Shown here one piece after another: positions 15,061-21,037 of a stretch of 21,037 nucleotides of DNA. Within the stretch, counting starts at the first letter, position 1. Every line of letters begins with the position of its first letter. This stretch comes from Acetobacteraceae bacterium. Its GTDB lineage: Bacteria; Pseudomonadota; Alphaproteobacteria; Acetobacterales; Acetobacteraceae. The stretch covers positions 1 through 21,037 of the forward strand of contig CANFIE010000019.1 of NCBI GenBank assembly GCA_947446625.1, written 5' to 3'. A program made the position numbers and the translations under genes. Under the pieces are notes generated by a model. The model was not told the DNA's origin and searched no databases. It was given only the letters and a program-made list of their open reading frames with translations.

Positions 15061-15846
15061 ATGCAGCGTGGCGCCGGGGGCCAGCGCAGGCATGGCGCCG
15101 GGCTGGTTGGGGGCGTTGGGGGCGTGGGAGGCGGGCTCGGCGCAGAGGAAGTTGGCGCCGGTGGGGGCGAAGACTTGCAGGTGCTGCGCCCAGGCGCCGG
15201 TGGCGTGCAGTTGCAGGGTAAGGTCGGGCCGGGTGATGGTGAGAGTGCCGTCCCAGCCGGTGAAGCAGTGGTCCAGGCCATCATAGTCGGGCGCGGCATT
15301 GGTGATGCCGGGGCTGGGCGTGGCGCCGATGGGCAGGCCGCGGGCGTCGGGCGTCAGCCGCTGGGTGGCGGCGAAGCGGAGCTGCGTGCCGGCGGGGCGG
15401 GCGAAGAAGGGATGCCAGCCGAGGCCGAACGGGACCGGGTTGGGTGATTGGTTGGTGAGGGAGAGGGCCAGAGTGAGGCCGTCCTCCAGCAGGGTGAGTT
15501 CCAACCGGGCCAGGTAGTCGAAGGGCGGGTAGGCAATGTGCTGCGCCAGCACCACGGCGGCGTGGCTTTGGCTGACCAGGCGCCAGGGGTGGTCCCGGCT
15601 GATGCCGTGGATGGCGGTGCTGTCCTCGGGGCGGTTCATCGGCAGTTGGTGGTTGCCGAAGTGGCCGTGGTCCAGCCGATTGGCCCAGGGCGCCATGATG
15701 AAGGCGCCGGCCATGCCGGTATTGGGGTGGGCGCCGGCGGGCAGCGGCGCCAGCACCGGGTGGCCATGCCAGGCCAGGCTGGCGAAGGCGGCGCCCTGTT
15801 CGGGCAGCAGGCGGGCGGTCCAGTGATGGGCGGCGAGGTCGATCAC
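15022..15846 (-). CDS. aldose 1-epimerase (galactose mutarotase)-like protein
   Basis: Beta-sandwich mutarotase family enzyme interconverting anomers of a free sugar; cytosolic. The GTG at 15846 gives 274 residues and sits in a 4-nt GTGA overlap with the stop of the DapA-family gene; the ATG-initiated frame from 15888 would overlap that gene by 46 nt and adds a non-homologous stretch. Family residues are visible: substrate-binding Arg57 in APWANR, His80 in IHGISRDHPW, His145 in GLGWHPFF, Asp191 in YDGLDHCF and probable catalytic Glu237 in LCAEPAS. Third gene of the GntR operon. It is of the shorter YphB-like type; exact sugar unknown, a pentose or hexose feeding the dehydratase is inferred. 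Its 3' end is partly duplicated in the following spacer. Confidence 0.88.
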   Translation of the reverse strand: MIDLAAHHWTARLLPEQGAAFASLAWHGHPVLAPLPAGAHPNTGMAGAFIMAPWANRLDHGHFGNHQLPMNRPEDSTAIHGISRDHPWRLVSQSHAAVVLAQHIAYPPFDYLARLELTLLEDGLTLALSLTNQSPNPVPFGLGWHPFFARPAGTQLRFAATQRLTPDARGLPIGATPSPGITNAAPDYDGLDHCFTGWDGTLTITRPDLTLQLHATGAWAQHLQVFAPTGANFLCAEPASHAPNAPNQPGAMPALAPGATLHAQLTLAAHLARG

Positions 15847-16769
15847 GGTTTGGGGCTTTCGGCACTGGGCTGGCGGATCATGCCCCATTCGGCCAGCAGG
15901 CTGCGCAGCCGGGCGAGGGAGCCGGGCGGCAGCGGCCAGGCGGCCGGGGCGCGGGCGGCGCCGACATCATTGCCGATCATGCCCAGCGCGGCCTTGACCA
16001 CGCTCACATTGGCACCGTTCTGCTCCTCGGCGCGGAGCGATTCAAAGGCGGCGATGGCGGCGATTTGCGCGCGGGCGGCAGCGTAGTTGCCGGCGCGCAG
16101 GGCGTCTCGGATGGCGACGCTGCGTTGCGGCAACAGGTTGATGAGGCCACTGGTAAAACCTTGGGTGCCAAGCGCGGCCATGGGTGGCGCCCAGGGCTCG
16201 GCCAGGCCGCAGACGAAGGTGACCTCGGGGCCGGCGCGGCGCATCGCCTCGGCCAGCACCAGCACATTGGGCGTGGCCCATTTGACGCCGATGACGCCGT
16301 CGATTTTCGTCAGCGCCTCGATGGCGGGCAGGCCGATGCTGTCGTTGCGGAGGTACAGCACCACGGGGAGCTGCGCAGCCTCGGCGATGCGGGAGACATA
16401 GGCGACCACGCCGCGCGGGGCGACGAAGGGGTCCGGCGGTTGGTGCACCATGATGGCGTCGATGCCATCGGCGCGGGCGCGGCGGGCCAGGGCCACGGCC
16501 TCCTGGCCGCTGCGGCCAACACCGGCGATGGTGACCGCGCGATTGGCGATGAGGGCGGGGACTTCCGCCTGCATGCGCTCGGCTTCAGCGAAGGTGAGGC
16601 TGAAGAATTCGCCGGTATTGCCGTTGATGGTGAGGGCGTCGACGCCGGCCGCGGCGCAGCGGGCGATGATGGGGGCGAGGCGCTGCGGGGCAGGGATGTC
16701 GTCAGCATCGAAGGGGGTGACGAGGATGCCGGAAATGCCGGTGATGGCGGTGCGGGTGCGTTGGGTCAT
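15843..16769 (-). CDS. DapA-family class I lyase/dehydratase, probable 2-keto-3-deoxy sugar acid enzyme
   Basis: TIM-barrel enzyme of the DHDPS/NAL family, 308 residues, working through a lysine Schiff base with a keto acid. GNTGEF at 50-55 replaces the usual GTTGE loop, Tyr139 (VVLYLRND) and Lys163 (GVIGVKWA) are the expected catalytic pair. True DapA for lysine synthesis is unlikely because the gene is embedded with a GntR regulator, an aldose epimerase and a divergent sugar-acid dehydratase. Likely roles are 2-keto-3-deoxy-pentonate/gluconate aldolase or dehydratase (as L-2-keto-3-deoxyarabonate dehydratase, or 5-dehydro-4-deoxyglucarate dehydratase, which share the GEFFSLT segment). Starts with ATG overlapping the gntR stop and ends overlapping the epimerase start, so the three genes are tightly coupled. 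Substrate is inference. Confidence 0.88.
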   Translation of the reverse strand: MTQRTRTAITGISGILVTPFDADDIPAPQRLAPIIARCAAAGVDALTINGNTGEFFSLTFAEAERMQAEVPALIANRAVTIAGVGRSGQEAVALARRARADGIDAIMVHQPPDPFVAPRGVVAYVSRIAEAAQLPVVLYLRNDSIGLPAIEALTKIDGVIGVKWATPNVLVLAEAMRRAGPEVTFVCGLAEPWAPPMAALGTQGFTSGLINLLPQRSVAIRDALRAGNYAAARAQIAAIAAFESLRAEEQNGANVSVVKAALGMIGNDVGAARAPAAWPLPPGSLARLRSLLAEWGMIRQPSAESPKP

Positions 16770-17452
16770 TTCTTGTCCTGCTGCAACAGGCCGCCGGCGC
16801 GGAGCGAGCGCAGCACATGGGCGCGCATGCGCTCCTCGGCCAATTCGGGGTTTTGCTGGCGGATGGCGCGGGCCAGGGCTTCGTGCTCGGCCAGGGCCTT
16901 GGGAAGTTCCTTGGGGGTGGATTCCAGGGCGCGGAGGCGATTGACGTGGTCGTACCCACGCAGGGCGGTAAGTGAGCGGAGCAGGAAGGCATTGCCGGCC
17001 GCGTGGTGGATGAGGGCGTGGAAATGCTCATTCGCTTCGGCCAGGGTCTGGGTGTCCTCGGCGGCGGTGGCGGCGCGCATGCGGGTGAGCTGGGCTTCGA
17101 GCGCGGCGAGCAGGGCGGCGTCGGCGCGTTCAGCGGCGAGGGCGGCGGCGCTGCCTTCCAGTGCCATGCGGATGCGGCCCATTTCGGCCAGGCGGGCGGG
17201 ACCGAATTCGGCCACCATGGTGCCGCTGCGCGGCTGGGTGAGGACCATGCCATCAGCTTCCAGCCGACGTAGGGCTTCACGCACGGGTTGGGCGGAGATG
17301 CCGAGCTTGGGCGCCAGGCCGCGTTCGGAGATTTTGGTGCCGGCGGGGAGTTCGCCGCGGACAATGGCGTCACGCAGGCGGCGATAGGCGCCTTCGGCCA
17401 GGGAAAGGTTTTCGGCCGGCGGCAAGGGGGGGAGCGGCGGGGCGGCGGCCAT
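16766..17452 (-). CDS. GntR-family (FCD subfamily) transcriptional regulator
   Basis: 228-residue regulator. Winged helix about 17-83 (AYRRLRDAIVRGELPAGTKI, SAQPVREALRRLEADGMV, RSGTMV) followed by an all-helical FCD effector domain about 88-217. The usual metal ligands His145 (HFHALIHHAAGN), His190 (EHEALARAI) and His212 are present, but the position normally Asp is Asn141, so effector or metal binding may differ. Start taken as ATG 17452; a TTG two codons upstream is also possible and neither has a clear ribosome site. Stop overlaps the DapA-family ATG (ATGA), making it the first gene of its operon. It probably represses both this operon and the divergent dehydratase until a sugar-acid intermediate binds. 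Confidence 0.93.
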   Translation of the reverse strand: MAAAPPLPPLPPAENLSLAEGAYRRLRDAIVRGELPAGTKISERGLAPKLGISAQPVREALRRLEADGMVLTQPRSGTMVAEFGPARLAEMGRIRMALEGSAAALAAERADAALLAALEAQLTRMRAATAAEDTQTLAEANEHFHALIHHAAGNAFLLRSLTALRGYDHVNRLRALESTPKELPKALAEHEALARAIRQQNPELAEERMRAHVLRSLRAGGLLQQDKK

Positions 17453-17458
17453 GGACAA

Positions 17459-17481
17459 CTGCTATAGCAGATGGCATGCTA
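17459..17481. promoter_or_regulatory. candidate GntR operators in the divergent intergenic region
   Basis: The 60 nt between gntR and the dehydratase contain a perfect 12-bp palindrome CTGCTATAGCAG (17459-17470) followed at once by a 10-bp near-palindrome TGGCATGCTA centred on GCATGC (17472-17481). Such short palindromes between a GntR gene and its divergent target are the usual operator position. Both promoters must lie in or beside this segment; I could not assign -35/-10 boxes. Confidence 0.55.
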
Positions 17482-17512
17482 GGGTCAACGCATATTGGCG
17501 AGAGGAAACCCC

Positions 17513-19240
17513 ATGGCCCGCAAGAAACCGGAAGAACTGCGCTCGCATCGTTGGTTTGGCGTGGATGACCTGCGCGCCTTTGGGCACCGGAGCCGCTTGT
17601 TGCAGACCGGGCTGGGCGAGGCGGATTTTCGCGGCAAGCCGGTGATCGGCATCATCAACACCTGGTCTGAGCTTTCGCCGTGCCATGCGCATTTTCGCGT
17701 GCGGGCCGAGGAGGTGAAGCGCGGCGTCTGGCAGGCCGGGGGCTTCCCGGTGGAGTTGCCGGCGCACCCGGTGACCGAGCAGTACCAGAAGCCGACGAGC
17801 ATGCTGTACCGCAACCTGTTGGCGATGGAGACGGAGGAGTTGGCGCGCAGCCACCCCTGCGATGGCTTGGTGCTGCTGGGCGGTTGCGACAAGACGCCGC
17901 CGGGCTTGGTGATGGGCGCGCTTTCGGCCGGGTTGCCGAGCATCTTCGTGCCGGCGGGGCCGATGCTGAGCGGCAATTGGCGCGGCAAGAAGCTGGGCAG
18001 CGGCAGCGATGTTTGGAAGTACCACTCTGAGCTGCGCGCCGGGAATATCAGCCAGGGGCAGTGGAAGGAGATGGAGACCGGGATTGCGCGGAGCTTCGGC
18101 ACCTGCATGACCGCCGGCACCGCCGCCACCATGATGCTGGCGGTGGAAGCGCTGGGGTTGGCGCTGCCGGGTTCCTCCAGCATTCCGGCAGCTGACAGCA
18201 ACCATCCGCGCATGGCGACCGATTGCGGGCGCCGGATTGTGGAGATGGTGTGGGAGGATGACACCCCGGCGAAGCTGTTGAGCCAGGGCAGCGTGGATAA
18301 TGCGGTGACGGTGACGATGGCCTTTGGTGGCTCGACCAATGCCATTCCGCATTTGATTGCCATGGCGCGGCGCGCCGGGCTGACGCTGGATTTGGAGCGG
18401 TTTGACGAGCTCAGCCGGCGGGTGCCGCTGATTGCCAATCTGCGGCCCAACAACGGCGAATATCTGATGGAGGACTTCTTTTACGCCGGCGGCGCGCGGG
18501 CGCTGATGGCGAAGCTGGCACCCTACCTTGATCTTTCGGCCAGGACGGTGACGGGCAAGACGCTGGGCGAGAATCTGGAGGGCGCCGAGTGCTACAACGA
18601 GGACATTATTCGCCCGCTGGACAAGCCATTGCAGAGCGAAGGCGGGCTGGCCGTGGTCCGGGGCACGCTGGCGCCGCGTGGGGCTGTCATCAAGACCAGC
18701 GCGGCGGAGCCGAGGCTGTTGCAGCACACCGGGCCGGCGGTGGTGTTCAATGACTATAACGACATGAACGCCCGGCTGGACGACCCGGATTTGAACGTGA
18801 CCGCCGACAGCGTGCTGGTGCTGCGCCAGGCCGGGCCGCAGGGCGGGCCTGGCATGCCGGAATGGGGCATGATGCCGATTCCGAAGAAGCTGCTGAAGCA
18901 GGGCGTGCGCGACATGCTGCGGCTGAGCGATGCGCGGATGAGCGGCACCAGCTACGGCGCCTGCGTGCTGCATGTGGCGCCGGAAAGCCATGTGGGCGGG
19001 CCGCTGGCGCTGGTGCAGGATGGCGACCTGATTGAGCTGGACGTGGCCAACCGCAAGCTGAACCTGCTGGTGCCGGAGGATGAGATGGCGCGGCGGCGGG
19101 CGGCCTGGAAGGCGCCGGAGCGGAAGTATCTGCGCGGCTGGACCGGGCTATATCTGGACCATGTGACCCAGGCCGATGAGGGCTGCGACCTGGACTTCCT
19201 GCATCATGGCGCGCCGACGCCGGAGCCTGAGATTCATTGA
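17513..19240 (+). CDS. IlvD/Edd-family sugar-acid dehydratase (L-arabinonate/D-xylonate dehydratase type)
   Basis: Iron-sulfur dehydratase of 575 residues that removes water from an aldonic acid to give a 2-keto-3-deoxy acid; cytosolic. Cluster cysteines are visible as Cys57 (WSELSPCHAH), Cys125 (LGGCDKTPP) and Cys198 (FGTCMTAGTA), the three-cysteine [2Fe-2S] pattern of the pentonate branch. Lys127 beside the second cysteine and the SGTS motif at 477-480 (RMSGTSYGA) supply magnesium and catalytic residues. ATG at 17513 is preceded by AGAGGA at 17501-17506; the TTG at 17495 lies upstream of that site. Divergent from the GntR operon. True DHAD (ilvD) and 6-phosphogluconate dehydratase are less likely because of the neighbours and of segments such as PSIFVPAGPMLSGNW; exact substrate (arabinonate, xylonate, fuconate, galactonate) cannot be fixed. 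Confidence 0.9.
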   Translation: MARKKPEELRSHRWFGVDDLRAFGHRSRLLQTGLGEADFRGKPVIGIINTWSELSPCHAHFRVRAEEVKRGVWQAGGFPVELPAHPVTEQYQKPTSMLYRNLLAMETEELARSHPCDGLVLLGGCDKTPPGLVMGALSAGLPSIFVPAGPMLSGNWRGKKLGSGSDVWKYHSELRAGNISQGQWKEMETGIARSFGTCMTAGTAATMMLAVEALGLALPGSSSIPAADSNHPRMATDCGRRIVEMVWEDDTPAKLLSQGSVDNAVTVTMAFGGSTNAIPHLIAMARRAGLTLDLERFDELSRRVPLIANLRPNNGEYLMEDFFYAGGARALMAKLAPYLDLSARTVTGKTLGENLEGAECYNEDIIRPLDKPLQSEGGLAVVRGTLAPRGAVIKTSAAEPRLLQHTGPAVVFNDYNDMNARLDDPDLNVTADSVLVLRQAGPQGGPGMPEWGMMPIPKKLLKQGVRDMLRLSDARMSGTSYGACVLHVAPESHVGGPLALVQDGDLIELDVANRKLNLLVPEDEMARRRAAWKAPERKYLRGWTGLYLDHVTQADEGCDLDFLHHGAPTPEPEIH

Positions 19241-19309
19241 TGGTGTGAGGGGTTGGTGGGTGACGCAGCCCACTTGCCCGCAAGGGTTTCCGGCGGCAGC
19301 ATTGGGGGT

Positions 19310-20656
19310 ATGAAAACCTTCGCTGATGCCGCCGCCGCCCTGGCCCAGGGCCGTACCTCTGCCCGTTCGCTGGTGGATACCGCCCTGGCCCGAATTGCCG
19401 ACCCCGCCGGCGAGGGCAGCCGCGCCTTCGTGGCCGTGCATGCCAGCGCCGCGCGCGTGGCCGCCGATGCCATGGACACGCTGCGGCATCATGGCCTGGC
19501 GCCCAGCCCCTGGGCGGGCATTCCCGTGACGGTGAAGGACCTGTTCGACGAGCATGGCCATGTGACCCGGGCCGGCAGCCTGGCGCTGGCCGATGCGGCG
19601 CCGGCCACCGCCAATGCGCGGGTGGTGACGCGGTTGCAGCGGCTGGGCTTCATCATCATCGGCCGCACCAACATGGTGGAATTCGCGTTTTCCGGCCTGG
19701 GGGTGAACCCGCATTACGGCACGCCGAAAAGCCCGTGGGACCGGGCGACGGGGCGGCTGCCGGGGGGCTCGTCCTCGGGCGCGGCGGTGGCCACGGCGGA
19801 TTTCATGGGCTTTGGCGGGTTGGGGACGGATACGGGTGGCTCGTGCCGGATTCCCGCCGCGCTGTGCGGCATTGTTGGCTACAAGCCCACCGCTTCCCGC
19901 GTACCGCAGGATGGTGTGCTGCCGCTGTCCTTCTCGTTGGACAGCGTGGGGCCGCTGGCGCGCAGTGTTGAGTGCTGCCACCTGCTGGACCAGGTGATTG
20001 CCGGCAACCCGATGCCGCAGCCGATTGCGCACCGCAGCGTGGCCGGGCTGCGCTTTGCCGTGCCGCGCGGGACGTTTCTGCTGGATGGGATGGATGACCA
20101 TGTGGCGGCGAGCTTCGACCGGGCGCTGGCCAAGCTGAGCGCCGCCGGGGCGCGGATTGAACTGCTGGATCTGCCCGAGATTGGGGCGATTCCGGCGCTG
20201 AACGCCAGCGGTGGGTTCACCGCGGCCGAGGCTTATGCCTGGCACCAGCAGCTGATTGCCCGCAAGCGCGAGCAGTATGACCCGCGGATTCTGGTGCGGA
20301 TCATGCGCGGCGAGAAGATGCCGGCGGTGGATTACGTGAAGGCGTTGCAGGGCCGGGTGCGGATTTGCGCGGCGGTGGCGCGGCGCACCAGCGCCTTTGA
20401 CGGGCTGCTGATGCCGACCTGCCCGGTGGTGCCGCCGGCCATTGCCGAGGTTGAGGAGGAGCGGGATTACAACCGCATCAACATGCTGCTGCTGCGCAAT
20501 ACGGCGGTGGGGAATTTCCTGGACCGCTGCTCGATCAGCCTGCCCTGCCACGCGGCGGGGACGGCGCCGGTGGGGCTGATGCTGACCGGCGAGCATGGCG
20601 CGGATGAGTCGCTGTTTGTGAACGCGGCGGCGATTGAGGCGGTGCTGGCGGCTTAG
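19310..20656 (+). CDS. amidase-signature family hydrolase
   Basis: Amide hydrolase of the amidase-signature family, 448 residues from ATG 19310. The Ser-cisSer-Lys triad is present: Lys76 (IPVTVKDLFD), the cis-serine within GGSSSG (152-157) and the nucleophile Ser178 in GTDTGGSCRIPAA. Family length is usual (about 450-500). Start is uncertain: only a weak G-rich stretch precedes the ATG, and the longer frame from 19253 adds 19 residues. It lies 69 nt after the dehydratase on the same strand and may be co-transcribed, though an amidase has no obvious place in sugar-acid breakdown. GatA is unlikely because gatB/gatC are absent; substrate unknown. Its last codons and stop are partly repeated 51 bp downstream. 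Confidence 0.93.
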   Translation: MKTFADAAAALAQGRTSARSLVDTALARIADPAGEGSRAFVAVHASAARVAADAMDTLRHHGLAPSPWAGIPVTVKDLFDEHGHVTRAGSLALADAAPATANARVVTRLQRLGFIIIGRTNMVEFAFSGLGVNPHYGTPKSPWDRATGRLPGGSSSGAAVATADFMGFGGLGTDTGGSCRIPAALCGIVGYKPTASRVPQDGVLPLSFSLDSVGPLARSVECCHLLDQVIAGNPMPQPIAHRSVAGLRFAVPRGTFLLDGMDDHVAASFDRALAKLSAAGARIELLDLPEIGAIPALNASGGFTAAEAYAWHQQLIARKREQYDPRILVRIMRGEKMPAVDYVKALQGRVRICAAVARRTSAFDGLLMPTCPVVPPAIAEVEEERDYNRINMLLLRNTAVGNFLDRCSISLPCHAAGTAPVGLMLTGEHGADESLFVNAAAIEAVLAA

Positions 20657-20713
20657 TTGCGCAGGGCGCTGCGCCCCAGTTTTGTGGGCGCAGCGCTGGC
20701 GGCTTAGTGGCGC
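20644..20713 (+). repeat. direct repeat of the amidase 3' end including its stop codon
   Basis: Bases 20644-20662 recur at 20695-20713 with one mismatch in 19. The second copy keeps the Leu-Ala-Ala-stop reading and is offset by 51 bp, so it is in the same frame as the gene end. A tandem duplication at the end of the gene is the simplest explanation. Confidence 0.7.
20666..20696 (+). terminator. hairpin terminator after the amidase gene
   Basis: Perfect 11-bp arms GCGCTGCGCCC/GGGCGCAGCGC with a 9-nt loop containing TTTT, nine nucleotides after the amidase TAG. Strong stem in a convergent gene spacer; likely terminates plus-strand transcription and, being symmetrical, perhaps both strands. Confidence 0.65.
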
Positions 20714-20714
20714 G

Positions 20715-20737
20715 GGCCGGGGCGCGCTGCCCCGGCC
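20715..20737. terminator. second hairpin between convergent genes
   Basis: Perfect 9-bp arms GGCCGGGGC/GCCCCGGCC with a 5-nt loop, 13 nt beyond the stop of the minus-strand deacetylase-like gene, so it is placed to terminate that gene. Its GGCCGGG/CCCGGCC core resembles the REP-like palindrome at 13914-13936. Confidence 0.55.
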
Positions 20738-20750
20738 ATCACGGCGCTGG

Positions 20751-21037
20751 TTAGGCGCCCGGAACCAACTGGGCCTGGTTGGCCAGCAGCCATTCGGCGG
20801 CCTGCAGGCGGGTGCCGTGCCAAACGTAGGGCGTGCGGGTTACCTGCTGCATGATCTCGTCAAACACCCAGGCGCCGGCTGGGCGGCCATAGACATGGGT
20901 GTGGATGGTGACGTCCAGCACCGCTGGCCGGGTTTCACGGTGCAGCAGGGCGGCGAAGGCATCCTCAAACTGTTGTAGCATGGCGCGGGCGTTGTTGCCG
21001 TAGCGGATGGCGCTGGGCAGGTCGTTCACATCCATGA
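20751..21037 (-). CDS. polysaccharide-deacetylase-like protein, C-terminal part
   Basis: Only the last 94-95 residues are in the window; the frame is open to the right edge, so the N-terminal catalytic motifs are not visible and the ATG at 21035 is probably internal. The fragment (MDVNDLPSAIRYGNN near its beginning, then RPAVLDVTIHTHVYGRP, and a final helix AAEWLLANQAQLVPGA) matches the C-terminal end of carbohydrate-esterase-4-type NodB/allantoinase-like proteins, where an aromatic or His-containing 'DVTIHTHVYGRP' strand closes the barrel. Such proteins are usually about 290-310 residues. Convergent with the amidase; both hydrolyse C-N bonds in some families, but a shared pathway is speculative. 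Confidence 0.65.
   Translation of the reverse strand, partial: MDVNDLPSAIRYGNNARAMLQQFEDAFAALLHRETRPAVLDVTIHTHVYGRPAGAWVFDEIMQQVTRTPYVWHGTRLQAAEWLLANQAQLVPGA

Noticed and set aside
16065..17387. 440-codon plus-strand frame opposite the DapA-like and GntR genes
   Set aside because: Shadow frame; the minus-strand proteins have intact family motifs and 4-nt overlaps.
1..21037. CRISPR arrays, tRNA/rRNA genes, insertion sequences, phage genes
   Set aside because: No regularly spaced repeats, no tRNA-like cloverleaf or CCA-ended segment, no transposase, integrase or phage protein found on reading both strands.

Overview
The window is a gene-dense stretch of a high-GC bacterial chromosome, most likely an alphaproteobacterium of the Acetobacteraceae/Rhodospirillales type. 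This rests on the very GC-rich codon use, an argD-argF-hslO neighbourhood, an orphan Bug/TctC solute-binding protein, and a palindrome of the 'ATGGCCGGG / CCCGGCCAT' kind that is scattered between genes in many alphaproteobacteria. Taxonomy is inference; there is no rRNA or other marker here.

Layout, left to right. (1) 1-7479, plus strand: an MdtABC-type RND efflux operon with a 5'-truncated periplasmic adaptor, then two paralogous permeases (MdtB-like and MdtC-like). The 137-nt gap between the permeases is almost filled by a possible 43-codon ORF that would be coupled to both. No outer-membrane channel gene lies downstream. (2) 7611-13384, plus strand: argD and argF (arginine biosynthesis, 4-nt overlap), a Cache-domain methyl-accepting chemotaxis protein, hslO (Hsp33 redox chaperone) and a small lipoprotein. 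The chemoreceptor sits inside what is often an uninterrupted argD-argF-hslO cluster. (3) 13385-13957: a short AT-rich island with an orphan AbrB/MazE-like protein, followed by a non-coding zone with three strong palindromes. (4) 13958-19240: a probable sugar-acid catabolic locus. A minus-strand operon of GntR/FCD regulator, DapA-family lyase/dehydratase and aldose 1-epimerase-like protein (each joined by a 4-nt overlap), then a Bug/TctC binding protein, is transcribed away from an IlvD/Edd-type sugar-acid dehydratase on the plus strand. The 60-nt divergent region holds palindromes suited to GntR binding. (5) 19310-21037: an amidase-signature enzyme convergent with the 3' part of a polysaccharide-deacetylase-like gene, separated by two strong hairpins.

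How they work together: the dehydratase would make a 2-keto-3-deoxy sugar acid, the DapA-family enzyme would process it, the epimerase would act on the parent sugar, the Bug protein might capture substrate, and the GntR protein would control both sides. The other blocks (efflux, arginine synthesis, chemoreception, redox chaperone) look functionally independent.

I saw no clear novel defence or mobile system. The most noteworthy signals are a reversal of G/C strand bias across the window that does not follow gene direction, two gene 3' ends (epimerase and amidase) each followed by a partial copy of itself including the stop codon, the chemoreceptor inserted between argF and hslO, and the possible small coupled ORF inside the RND operon.
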